Positions 23,258-35,700 of a DNA stretch of 64,000 bases are shown in pieces. Below the pieces are notes generated by a model that searched no databases, had not been told where the DNA came from, and worked only from the letters and a program-made list of their open reading frames with translations. This stretch comes from Durusdinium trenchii (lineage: Eukaryota > Sar > Dinophyceae > Suessiales > Symbiodiniaceae). The stretch spans positions 401,656 through 465,655 of the forward strand of contig CAXAMN010014002.1 of the NCBI GenBank assembly GCA_963970005.1, in the 5' to 3' direction. The position numbers and the translations under genes are program-made. Position 1 is the first letter of the stretch. Each line of letters opens with the position of its first letter.

Positions 23258-23428
23258 ATGGTCTTGACTCAGGAAGAGATCAGCAAGATGAAGACCCTCC
23301 TCCGTCAGATGGAGACAGAAGCAGTGCGTGCGAGGGCAGCGGCAGCATACTTCTATGCACTTCGTGCTTCACGTGCTTCTGACGCTTCTTCTGACTTGCC
23401 TGAGAATCCATACCCGTGCAAAGAATAG
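23258..23428 (+). CDS. Small hypothetical protein or first exon (56 codons)
   Basis: ATG at 23258 opens a frame rich in charged and Ala residues (LTQEEISKMKTLLRQMETEA, followed by Arg/Ala-rich sequence) that looks helical or coiled-coil and ends at TAG 23426-23428. Codon use is better than in surrounding frames. A second open block from 23593 (beginning PQQQSFGSEPTDPPYDLREP) has similar character and follows an acceptor-like cctgcag at about 23582-23588, so the two may be exons of one gene. The family is not recognised. Confidence 0.35.
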   Translation: MVLTQEEISKMKTLLRQMETEAVRARAAAAYFYALRASRASDASSDLPENPYPCKE

Positions 23429-23592
23429 AGCTTTCAGCTGTCGACAGACAGTGAGACCTTTGCAACTTGAATTCTGTCAGCTGTGTTGCTGGGTGTTTCT
23501 CAAAGAGATGGCCGCCGCCCAATCTGAGCCATGAATGAAGGAAAATACACACCCGCAGGCAGCCTCCGCCGCATGACACTCCTGCAGATCCT

Positions 23593-23925
23593 GTGCCTCA
23601 ACAGCAGTCATTTGGCTCTGAGCCGACTGACCCTCCATATGATCTTAGAGAACCACCTAGTGATGAGTTTTTTTTGAATTGGTGGTTCGTGTCTGATGGC
23701 GGCGGGCCCTTGACGGTGATGCCTGACTTCGGTCATTGCTTCAAAAAGTATCCCAAGGCTCCTTTGCGTGCCACCCCTCCAAAACTGAGAGGAACATTTG
23801 TCTTGGAAGTTTGGCACCCCTGGCATGACCATGTGCCTCACAGTCACAGCCCACCACCTTTGCCTTCGCAGAGTCAGCAGGACTGTCGGCAGGAAGCGCC
23901 CGACCAAGACACAAAGAGTGTATAA
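23593..23925 (+). CDS. Possible second exon of the 23.26-kb gene
   Basis: An open frame of 110 codons with plausible codon use, including FFLNWWF, PDFGHCFKKYP and a Pro/Gln-rich C-terminal part, ending at TAA 23925. No ATG is in a convincing place (the listed start is not ATG). The link to the frame at 23258 rests only on proximity, strand and an acceptor-like site. Confidence 0.3.
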   Translation: MPQQQSFGSEPTDPPYDLREPPSDEFFLNWWFVSDGGGPLTVMPDFGHCFKKYPKAPLRATPPKLRGTFVLEVWHPWHDHVPHSHSPPPLPSQSQQDCRQEAPDQDTKSV

Positions 23926-24019
23926 GTGTTTGAGTGAAATGTCCATAAAACAATGGCCGTTCCAGGAAGAGCGTGAATGAAGGGTGTTAGGCTGGGAGGT
24001 GCAGGAGATCGGAGCGGCT

Positions 24020-24440
24020 TTATGTCGATGTGCAGATTGTGTGGCAGGCGTATAGTATACTTTGAACATGGTGGTGATCTTCGGCGTGCTCTGATTTCGT
24101 GGCAGGTGCGGTGAATCGTCGCTCTTGGACATGCATGCGACTCGTTTTCAGAAATTGGAGGAAGTCTCGAGCGAAAGCTGCGTTTTGGGATTTTGACGTT
24201 GTCTTTGAAAGTGCTCTTGCTGCGAATCACCTTGGCGGGGCTGCTGCGCGCTGTGAACCTTGAAGTGCAGATTTCGCAGCAGGCGCAATTTCGTGGCAGG
24301 CGCAGTACCTTGTGGACCTTGAAGAGTAGGTTTTGCGGCAGGCGTGGTAGAGTGTGGACCTTGCAGGCACAACGTTTTGTGGACCTGGAGGTGCAGATTT
24401 CGTGGCAGGCGCAGTACTTGTGCACCTAGAGTAATTTTTG
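24020..24440. repeat. Imperfect minisatellite
   Basis: A unit like 'atttcgtggcaggcgcagta' followed by 'ttgtggaccttgaag' recurs several times with variable length. Open frames on both strands are produced by the repeat. Confidence 0.7.
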
Positions 24441-24907
24441 GTGCAGTACTTTGTGGAAATTTTGAGGCCAGCTGTTGCAGGCCAAGGGTGTGTTTCTGGG
24501 CGCACAAGCTGCCCTATCGCACACTTGGAGGGTGTGACTACCCGCCACACCTCGGTGCTCTCCTTGACTGTCATTGTGGCCAGCCGCCTTTTTGCACCGG
24601 GCCAGTTGGCGGATGGCATGGCATGGCTCTTGTTTCTGCGATTGTTTATGTGTTCTTTTTCGGCGTGCGTTGTCCATGGTATGCATTGGCGTGCAATATT
24701 TCGCAAGTACTCGGTATATCTCCGCGCGTCTAGGAAAATGTGTCATTGTCGCAGCACATATTCTGCGAAAAACATTGATAGACTAGCCCATTCACGAGCT
24801 GGTTAATCCTTGAAAAAGTCCGTCTGTACCACACCCTCTATTGAACTCTGGACCTAGACATCTCTCTCCACCGCTAGGCCTCTAAGCCTGCACATAGTTT
24901 GTGAACC

Positions 24908-25282
24908 TCCATCACCACCATCTCCCACCATCATCACCACCATCATCTCCGCCATCATCCCCAACGACCGTCACCACTATCATTACCACCATCATGTCGT
25001 TTCCCTTATTCCCCACCATCCCCGCCAACATCATCATCACCATCATCACCACCACCATCACTACCATCAATACCTTCCACCACCGCCACCACCATCAGCA
25101 TCACCATGACACTCTCACGCTCTCACTCTCACTCTCTCACACACTCATTCTCTCATTCTCTCTCTCACACTCACTCTCACTCACTCTCACTCACACTCAC
25201 TCTCACACAAACTCACACTCAATGATCTCCAGACTTTCTGCCACGACACCTCTAGACCTCACACACACACACACACACACTG
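24908..25282. repeat. CAC/CAT, CTCA and CA microsatellite cluster
   Basis: Consecutive runs of caccatcat-type repeat, then ctcactctcac, then (ac)n near 25260-25280. Confidence 0.9.
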
Positions 25283-26456
25283 TTTGGGGTCTCTTGCCGG
25301 GATAATCTTTGTGGGTGGGCATTCACGCCAAATAGCAACCTGGAAAAATTAGTATGGAATCCATTTGCTGAGACCTCGGACCCCCCCAAAAAAGGAACAA
25401 CAAAACAGCAGAACACTGTGCAGAAGTCGTCCGGCCCAAAACACAAAAACGCCGAGGTACTGTTTTTGCCTCTGGTGTGGCCTTGTTTGGATGGAGTGCC
25501 TCGGCCTTTTTGTCCATCGTTCTTTAGCCTTCTCGAGTAGATCAAGTTCAGGACCAACAAGGTGCATGATGGAATTGTATCTCTTCAAAGGTACCGTGAT
25601 GCAACATGACGCGTGAGGAGTAGACTGGTCTCCTTTTGTAGGGATCAAACTCGGAGGTCTACCGGCCTACGAACACAACAAAGACAAATCACTAAAATTT
25701 GCATGTTTTTTGAGGTCGTTCCAACAAACATGTCTCTAATTCCGATGCTGAAACCGCGCTTGTGATCTAAGCATCGATCGGAACTTCGTCCAGTCGGATG
25801 CCACTCGTTCTGCTGCCGCAGAACCATCGGTGTCATACGATCAGTCGCTTTCACCAGCAAGTTCAAATCCGCTGTGGTGGGATTGGTTACAATCTGTTAC
25901 AATGATTGAATCATGTTGTTTTTGAGCTGAAGAACGGATGTTTGAAGATTGAGATGGATCGAGGGATAAGTGTGCACTCATTGTAGATGATAGTCAAGTC
26001 AGGGGTGAAGATAACAAACAAGCGTTGCCGATCATGACCCCACAAATCCAATTACCCAGTATAACCATGTATGTTTTTTTGCTTCCGAGTATGGTTTCTG
26101 TATAGCCAATTTGAGTAGAATGAGGTCATTGACCTGTAGGGTGATATGGCTTTGGGTGTGGGTCGAACACCAAATCGCCTTTTCTTTCCGGGGAGACGTT
26201 AGTTCACAGCTTCGTTGGGGAGACGTGAACACAGGGTGAGACCTGTTCGGCGCCGGCGGAGAAAAATCCAAGTGTCTCAACATCTTCAGGGTCAGATTCT
26301 TGGTCGGTATCGTAGCTGAGACGACATCTAAGAGGGTAATGGCATGTAATACCTCCTCAAGGAATCGTCCAGGATGTGAAAGGAGTCCAGGAGATTTCTC
26401 TGGAGTTTGATGGACCTCACCAGGGATTCTCAGCGCGTCGCACCGACCGAGGCGAG
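25283..26456. other. Gene-free stretch
   Basis: No supportable feature was seen. It presumably lies in the upstream part of the ABC-transporter gene or an intron of it. Confidence 0.4.
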
Positions 26457-26503
26457 ACTTCTCGGCGGGGGATATGACGGCATACTTGCTGTTGGTTCAA
26501 CAG
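26457..26503 (+). CDS. ABC exporter exon a: TM5-TM6 loop and TM6
   Basis: Encodes FSAGDMTAYLLLVQQ, matching the exporter motif 'G.(M/F)SAGDLTAFLLY'. A GC donor follows at 26504. The phase-0 join to 27472 yields LLLVQQ-VGGLVQRV, typical of the sixth helix. The 5' limit is approximate. Confidence 0.75.
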
Positions 26504-29500
26504 GCGCGACTCGTCCTCTCAGCGCAAAAAAACACACGAGAAAAGCACCCCCAGACACTCCATGGGACTGGCATACCTTCACTCCCTAAAGCCACCCCAA
26601 GATAGGTCAATATGCAGTCTCATGGGGTGTTTGGGCGCTGTGTTGGACCGGTATGCTTTCCTTTGCGAGCCTGCACCGCGGGGTGCACGGAGGAGAAGGG
26701 TAAAGTCTTGGCAGAGTGGTTAGGACCTGCAAGCCCAATATTTATTCTATATTATAAGACATTTGTTGGTTTCTTGGTATACTGTATATAGGTATAGGGC
26801 CCTGAACAAAAAAAACGGTCCAGACTTTTTCTATGCCATGTTTTGTTCAGCATCAAGCGGTTTCTCCGGTGGGAGTTTCAAGAAAAACCACGCACTTACT
26901 GCTCATTTTCATGATTCCCACGGAGCGAGGCGGGGTCGCCCCACTCAGCAAGAAGCACTGCCAGGTTAGACAAAGTGATTCAGCCATTGGGCGATTCATC
27001 CGATTCATTGAGAAGCTCACATGCGGGGTTTGTAGCTGATGCATAGGAAGGAGCCGAGGCATAAATAGTCAACGATCAGGATCAATACGTCAGGTATATA
27101 CTATACAGTGGTTTCAGCGTAGATGGCACAGACCTCAAGATGTCCTATCTCCATGGGGGGTTCACTACTAAACCACCACACTTGGGGGCCCCTGTGCCGG
27201 TCTTCTCAATTCATTATATAGGTCTGCTGATCGCGTCACCGACCTTCGCTCCTGGGATCCACCTCGTTCGCCCCACGGGAGGTACCGGTGATGTGGTGGT
27301 CTCCACCACTATGGCATGCCGGTGTGACTGACTGGGGTCGGGTTCCTTTTACGTACCAAACCCTCGCTATGGTCGATCTTTCGGCATTCACCCCAAGTTT
27401 TGGGCCGGGACACGTCACCGGTGCTGAGACCCGTGAAAACAACGTCAGAGCACCGAAGGAACCAACGTCAGGTGGGCGGCCTCGTGCAGCGGGTCAGGAA
27501 CCAGTTCTTGGAGCTGCAGCGCCGCCGCTCGTCCACGAGTGACACCAAGTGACGCGCGTCCGTGTTTCCAAACTAGCACACATTGCTCCTAAAAATGTAA
27601 GGCCAGGAGCCCTGTGTTCGTCGCGTCGCTTGGAACGCTTCACCGTTGACCGACCGCAGTTTGGAACAGGCCCGCCCGTCCGACGGGAACGACCGTCTAT
27701 TCATCTGTCACGGCGGGTGAACATCCGACGAATGCGACTCTGGGGTCATTTGGATGGGGTGTTCCATGGAGGTAACTCTTCTGATGGATGGATGGATGGA
27801 TGGATGGATGGATGGATGGATGGTCTGGGGATCCATTGAAAGGCCCAGATCGACCAAGTGATACCAAGTGTGTAGTTGGTGCATGTCGGTGCATCAATCC
27901 TGCGTACAGGAGTCCTGTCACAGTATTGTACGTTTGCCGGTCAATGTCCCAGACAAGCGTGGAAACTCCACGAAGATTCCCAGAACCTAACAAACCCTAA
28001 CAAACATGGAAATACAGCCTTCGCTGCTTGATGAAAGTAGCCTTCTAGGCACTTCTTTGTTTGCTTTCATGGTTGTTGGATGTAGGGTAACTTACTCAGA
28101 TTCGATATATTGGATCAGTCATCTATCGGACCTATGCCAGACCATCCATGGGAAATATATATATACATACTGCATTTGCATTCACAAAAACAAACCCTGA
28201 CGCAAGTAACTATTCCAGTCTCAGAAGTTAGAGCCTTACATACAACATGATCAGAATGTGAAGATAGCACTGGCTACTGCTTGATGGTCTGCTTTCCAGT
28301 CCCATCCGTTTGGGTCTGGGTTTAGTCCGTCCGTCTCAGTCAGCCAAAACCAACACTGTTCGCTCACTTCCAGCGCCGCTGGAGGTCACGACATGCTGTT
28401 GGACCATTTTGAGTTCATGGATCGTCCCCCGGAGCTGAGCGCGGAGCGCGTCACCCGTGCTGCTGGTGAGTCATGGCTCCAGAGTCAGTTGACCATGTCT
28501 GGCGACGTCAAGCTTCTGTTCATTTTGGGTGGGAGTAAAAGGACCAGGTCTTCCGGTTTTGACCCGGAACCAGATGTTTCGGAACCAATCATTCATACAA
28601 AGCAGGTGTTGGATTGTTTGTTTTTTCTCTACATGTGCATCAATAGGTTCAATATGCGGGAGAGAGCAATTGGTTCACCCAGCACCAACTTTGGGTGAAT
28701 GATCTCGATCATTTCCACCTTATGTTGCCGGCATTCTGCATCAACGATGAGAAGGACACGTAAAAAGCAGGTTGAAAGTTGTGAGCACATCAACCATCAG
28801 TGGAATCTACCAAAGGAAAATCATAACTTTTCTGTTCGATAGCAAATTGTTGGAACATAATGAGGTCGGTTGTTAAAAGATTAGTCCATTAACTTGCCTG
28901 CGATGGCATTGGGCATTTGTGAATATGTTAACATACCGCATTAAAGACTATTACATACTATTACAGTACACAAAATAACCCATGGTATTGGGTTTGCATA
29001 TCAATCCAGTACGTGGTTTGCGCGACTTAGTGGGATATGGTTCTGCAAGAGGTTCCAGCCTGAGTCCTTCGATGAGTTGTTGGAACGGTCCTCCGACTGA
29101 GGGTCCTGGATTTACTGGGTGTCCGCGGTTGAAATCGATTGAAGCAGTTCGACAAGCGATTTCCCACATCAAGTGCAGCAGTTGGACAAGTCTTTAGGTG
29201 GTTGGATCTGTCCACTCAGCTTTAGATTTCGATTTTGGGCCCTTCACCCTTTGAGTCCGGGCCCTTCACCAGAAGTGAAAGCAACACGGAAACGGATTCT
29301 CCAAGTGCGGACGCTTTCTACTTTCACTTATCACGAAAGCTAGCGAAGCTAGCTGGAGTTACTCTTGCGATAGCAAGGTTTCTTTCGACCGGGTGCAAAT
29401 CCTAACCCCTGATTTTTCAGGTCGAAGACCCCCCCCCCCCCTCCCCTCCGCCCCCCTCCCCCCCGCCCCTCTCCCCTCCTGCCCTCTCCCCTCCTGCCCT

Positions 29501-29749
29501 CTCCCCTCTCCCCTCAACACCTCCCCTCTCCTCCTCCTTGTCTTCCTCCCACCTTCCCTCCCTCCCTCCCTCCTCCCTCTTCGCAAGTTCGACTCCGTCC
29601 TGTCGTCGCTCTTTGGCATGCGGTTAGCGTTGCGTATCTTGCGGCCGCACTCGCTCACTGTCTCACTGTCTCACTGTCTCACTGTCTCACTGTCTCTCTC
29701 TCTCTCTCTCATCTCTCTCATCTCTCTCATCTCTTTCTCATCTCTCTCA

Positions 29750-29780
<31 letters not shown>

Positions 29781-32700
29781 CTCTCTGTCTCTCGTCTTTC
29801 CGTCTCTCTTCTCTCTCTTCTCTCGCAGGAGGATCCGGGCAAAGAGCCACATATAAAGGACTCTTCACCCCTGCCTCCAAAAAGAGCGCCGTGTTTTTTC
29901 CTACCTCGCTGCCCTCCACTTTCCCATTCTGGAGCGCTAGCTTTCGCCCCCCCCCTTGGCCTCAAGTTATTAGGAAGTTGCTTGATTGCAGTTTCTTTCC
30001 CAACCACTCCATGTGTAGAATATATGCATGCATTGAGCCTTGAAACCACCCCAAATCTAGGTAAATGTGCAATACATTGAGTGTCAGGGTTTATCATGGC
30101 AGAATGTGGCATACTCTGCAATATGTTGTCTTATTCCAAAGCACGCTATACCGGTATACTCGACCTGTCAGCCCTCATGGATTCAATTCAGGTACCTATC
30201 GTTGCCCTTTTCAAATCCTTGCAACTCTTTTGGTTTGCGATGTGAGTATTCATCTCCAGTATCGTTGCAATCTTCTTTTTGCTTCTTCATGTCTCATTGC
30301 ATGGGCCCACCCCACCATGCGCATTCCGCTTCCTGACCCCACGCACGTTCCGTTTCCGCTGTCGCGTGAACGGAGGTTCTCCACACTTGGTTTCAGGAAC
30401 ACACGAGGCGCAGGCGCGGCGGATGGCGACGAAAAACAACGCCCGTGGCGTTCGGTTCGGTGGCGGTTTGTGACGGGTCGTGGCGCTTGGTTTGCAGAGC
30501 GTTTGGACAAAGGATTTTCAGTCAGTGCAGTGATGGTGTTGGACCAAAAAATGAAGTATTGATGTGTACACACATACATTTGTACAACCAGACTCAAGAC
30601 ACGTGATCATCATATGGTCAACCATGCTATTAATTATTATGTTTGCCTGGATCGGATTGGATCAGACAACCCTTGCAAGCAAGATGAACTCTTAATCACA
30701 CACGTGTGATATGCAAACACGGGTGATTGATTTGGATGTTCTTCGGTCAGTGGAGCTCCTCGCGGATTGAAAACAAACAGTATACTGTATACTTATATTA
30801 AAAAAAAAAAAAACACACACATCAGCTCCTGTAGGGCTTACTTAGCGTTTTTGCACAGCACATTGGTTGACCCCCCCCCAGGCTAAAACAGTTCACTCGT
30901 CCGGCAGTGCCTTCGTTTGCCGGACTTCGGCCGGGGGTTTTGTATGCTTTCCACCAGACTCGGACACTTGTTTGTGGCATGCCGTAGATTAGATATACAC
31001 CTGGAACCCACCAATGGACCCCTGTTTTGATAGGAAGTTTGGCCATATTTTGGGTGGTTGGTGGTCCAAAATAGAGGTCATTCAGGTTCCAGGCATATAC
31101 ATCTTGGTGGTGTCTGACAGTGGCAAAGGGGTCCCTCATTGACGCTGTTTTGTTCTGTGTCTTACAGACACTTTGTGCATCTTTGTGCCATATTTACCGG
31201 TTAAGAGGGGTCAATTATTTGATCGCCATCCATGCCAGTCTGATGGGGTGCTTGAAGTGGGGCATTTGGCATCGGGCTTGAGGTCTGGCATCGGGTTTGA
31301 ACAAGTTCGCTTTTGAAGTATGGGTGAAGATCTTGGATGTTTAGTAGCTGCTTCGGTCATTGGGTTTGCTGTAGACACTTGAGATGGCTGACTAGGATGA
31401 CACCTCCTGTTATTGATTGAGCAATGAACAGAACCGTGTGTTTGTTGTTCAATTACCTGATAACAGTCACAACATTTCTGGAACTCTAGGAAAAAACTTC
31501 CTTCAAACCATGTCCTTGTTAAAACCTTTTTGGGGGATCATTGGATGTGTGAATGTTTGGTCAGGTCTCTACAAGCTCTTAAACTGCAAACAGATCAAGT
31601 GATCAACAATTGACTAAACAATACTAAACACAAGACAGGGCTGCTTGAGAACCCGGTTGTTTAGGCTTTTGTTGTTCCCTTCATTGCGAGGAAACCTCGA
31701 TCCCCGAACGAATCGCCGGTCCATGGCGTCGGTCGCGTCGGTCGCGTCGGTCGCGTCGGCAGGTAGAGGGTGACGTCCAGTTTCGAGCCGTAGAGCCAGG
31801 GACCCCAGACACAGCTCGATGATCCCTGGTTTGGCGCGATGTTCAGATGTTCCCTGTGTTTTGACTCTATGTGGACACTCCGTGCATTGGGCTTAAGTGG
31901 AACACCTACAGGAAACCCATAGATTTGGGGGTACAAAACAAGGGATTTCCTGCAGATGTTCCCTGTCCTACCAAACCAACTTGTTTGGCGCGATGTGCAA
32001 CTGGTGTGCGATCTGTCGGAGGGCGTGCGCTTCGGTGTGCCAGGATCTTTTTCCAGATTCCAAGTACACTCCTGAAATAAGAAAAACAGGAAATTTGAAA
32101 TCCGGAAATTGTAAATTTAAAAGGGAGTATTCCTATGCCAGGAGTGTATATGGAATTTAATATTTAATAGGGAGACCCCCTGGCCCAATGAAGTCGGAAC
32201 GCCTGGGAGGTCTCCCGGAACGGTCTGTTGCTTGCTCGCTACACGACCGTCACGACCGGCTGCCAGACCAGACCAGACGAACGGGACATGTGACATTGTC
32301 ACGCCATGGATGGGTCAATTTCATGGGGCTCACCGTGTATGTGGACCCTGAGACTCCTGAAGGGTGGACCCTGAGACTCCTGAGACTCCTGAAGGAGGGA
32401 CACAAGATGTGGACCCTGAGACTCTATATTCTTCGATGTGGACCCTGAGACTTCTGAAGGAGGAGATGGACTTCTTCGATACTGGACCCAGACACTGGAA
32501 CTGGCATATCCCCAAGGGATTGGAATTGGTTGACATGTGTGAAAAGGGATTGGAACTGGCATATTACATGTTTTGATCCCTTTTCAACCACTGGATCAGC
32601 AGTCATATGCCAGTCCTAATGGAGTCTGAGAAGCGAGACTGGACAGGCAGGGCACCATCCTTCAACCTCCGTTTACACAACTTATACCACCAGATATACT

Positions 32701-35700
32701 CCGCCAACCAGATAGTCTCCTTTCGCTCAGCCTCCCTTGGAAAAAGGAAACACCTCTCCGTTAGTCGTAATATTCACCTGAGTTCAGACCCATGCCGACA
32801 TCCACTGAACCATTCTTGTGGGATATCGAGTTGTTTCTTTCATGTGGTGTCCGAACACCCAAACGTGGTTGGGGTGACACGGGGCCCCTGGTGACCCTAC
32901 CAAATATCTCCAGACACCAAAGCAACAGAGGGTATGTAGATCTGAGCCTTTTGTATAGTATCCAGACACTCCATGTATGGCATATATGCCTACATTGACC
33001 CCTGAAACCACCCCAATGTATGTCAATATGCCAGTCCATGGAGTGTCTGAGGTATGTCTTGTATAGTGCATATGTTTCCAATGAATTGATTGGATCTGCA
33101 GAGCAGACCTTTTTCTGTCAGACAAGAGTAGGACACATTCATGAAAACCTGTGGCAGACACTGCGGTTGTGTTCAGTATTTCATAGACATTGTAGAGGTC
33201 ACCAAATAGGTAGAAACGACTTCCAATACGTGTTGAAAGGGGTTTTACTTGTCTTTCATTTTGAAAAGGATAGTTGATTTTGACAAGTGTGACCTCGAAG
33301 GCTGACATCCTGTCATCTCAATGGTCAAATTCCAGGCCTTTGGGCAACACAAACAAATTGGATTGAATTCATGTTGGTGCCAAAGATCACTCTATTCACC
33401 CAGGTTCTCAGGGTCCATGGAAGTGGTTTTTACGCAGAGAAAACTCGCGGACCTGAGCAACCAAAGCAGAACGGTCTCCGTTCAAGACTTGAAGAACTCA
33501 TTCCATGCCCCGTTTTCACACGGAATCAGGTTTTCATACCCTGCGCGACCAGACGTCCAAGTCCTCAGGCAAGGATGCACTGCAAACAGACCAAGAAACA
33601 GTTTATTCCTGGCGACAGGAATAGAACTGCCTGGTTCTTCAGAGTGACCGAACTTCATCCCCAGGTTTGAGGACTAGACTTTGAACGATTCTAGATTTCT
33701 CCACCCCGACGGGGTCAATCCCCTGAAGTCAACTGACAAAGCCTTGGCCCCGCGCATCTTCGGACCAGAACTGCCATGAACTGACGGGGTCGCTTGATCG
33801 TTTTTGTTCATTTCCGCGGTCCATCATGAGTCCTACTTCATACTTCCGCCAAGAAAACACACAAGACTTTCGGGAACCGTAAGATCCATAAGAAGTCCGT
33901 ATACAGACAGAGGGTATACAAGTCCGCGTCGGTCCATGAGGAGTCCAAGCGTGACTGCCGAGTTCGAGTGAAGAACACATGTTGCACCATCAATTTCACA
34001 CAAACAAAACAACACCAAAACCCCGAGCCTGTTGGTGGCTCGGTTTGATGATGTGTCAGTGACCTATAGCTTATAGCCTCTAGCCTCTAGGCAACCGATG
34101 CGTCAGAATTGATCCAACCACAGCACTATGTGCTTTCTTGCAGCTATGGTGCTGCTTTATCCTTATGCCTTTGGGGTTTGAACTGAAGGGTATCGCAAGG
34201 GGTGTTTGCAAGCCATTCCGCACAAATGATACACTGACTGATAAGCATTTCAAGGTTAGATCGCTTACTTGACGGACTAGAAATGGCAAATGACTTGACG
34301 GACTGCAGGTGTCCGCAAGGAAACAACAAAAACCATGTTTGATCATGATTGCAATATATGTTGAAGAGTTTTCGTTGCAGACTAGTGCGTTGCTGATCAC
34401 TTTTCTGGGTCAGGGACTCCTCCTGTCAGTCCAGTCGATCAGCACTTCGGCAGACATGGAGAAATCGAGGAAATCGAGGTTCCATTCGCAGCGCAGGGGC
34501 GTGAGCTTCAGCATGGAGAAAGCACAGATGACCGCTTTAGCGCTCGTGGCTGCAGGACGAATGGGTCACGTGACCCGTCCCACGTGGGACGAATGGGTCG
34601 ACGTAAAAGGGACCGTCCGATGGGTCGACGGTCCTGGGTATGGCCATGGGGGGTAAATGGGACTGTAATCAGTTCAGTCCCATGGATGCTTTGGGAAACA
34701 CATGCAGAGATTGTACCAAACATCCCCGGAACCCTGGTTGACCAGTTCGCATCACTTCGCATCAGTTCGCGGGGTGAAACCAGTGTTGGGGGCTATTCAG
34801 ACGCGAGGTCCACACCTTCCGACCACCCGAGGTCGGTGCCTCGGGGAGCGGCAAGTCCACCATTGCCGCACTGCTCTTCCGTGGCTGGGGTGGAAATACT
34901 CCGAGAGCGGCGGTGGCGAGTCCGTTGGAGTGACCGTCTAGGCACTTGGTGTGAGAGATCTCCCTGAAACTGCATCGTAAGCAAGTAACAAGTGCCACAC
35001 TAGTAGTAACAAGTGCATCGCTTCTAGTAACAAGTGCCTTACTAGTAGGAACAATGTTACTTCTAAGTGCCTTACTAGTAGGAACAAGTAACTGGAACAG
35101 GAAATGAATGTTCCAAGGGCCAGGTTCTGGCAAAATGAATATAGTGATAGTGTTGTTTTGGGGGAGGGTACTTAGTTGTTTTATGGTGACTGAACATATT
35201 TGATCTTCACCTTAGCACAAACAAAAGAACCTGCCAGCGAACGCAACAATCATGCGTACTTGCTTCAATTCAGCCTTATTATACAATATTAGCATTAAAA
35301 AATACAACATCCAGAAACAACAGATCAACCTTCCCTTGTGTTCAACCTTTCCCTGTATAGTGGGGAAGTGAGGTCCAGTGAGGAACACGGCACTGTTCGT
35401 GTTGACCTGTTTACATGTTGACAGAGTTTCACTCAGTCCGAATCTCAGTTAGTTATATATATATAGGTTAGACCGATCATAGAGTGACATATATGTCGGA
35501 TCGACACTATTTTTTTGTGGTATTGTTGAGCTACATTTGAGGTGCTATTGTTGGTCAATTGTCAAGTATCCCATACATGGAGTGTTTGGGTATGAACTAC
35601 ACTCATTGATATCCCCAAATGTCGGTCATATATGTGCCTACATGGAGTGCTTTGGTATGTTTGGGTATTGTCGACCCGACCATGGGAAAGCATCCGAGTC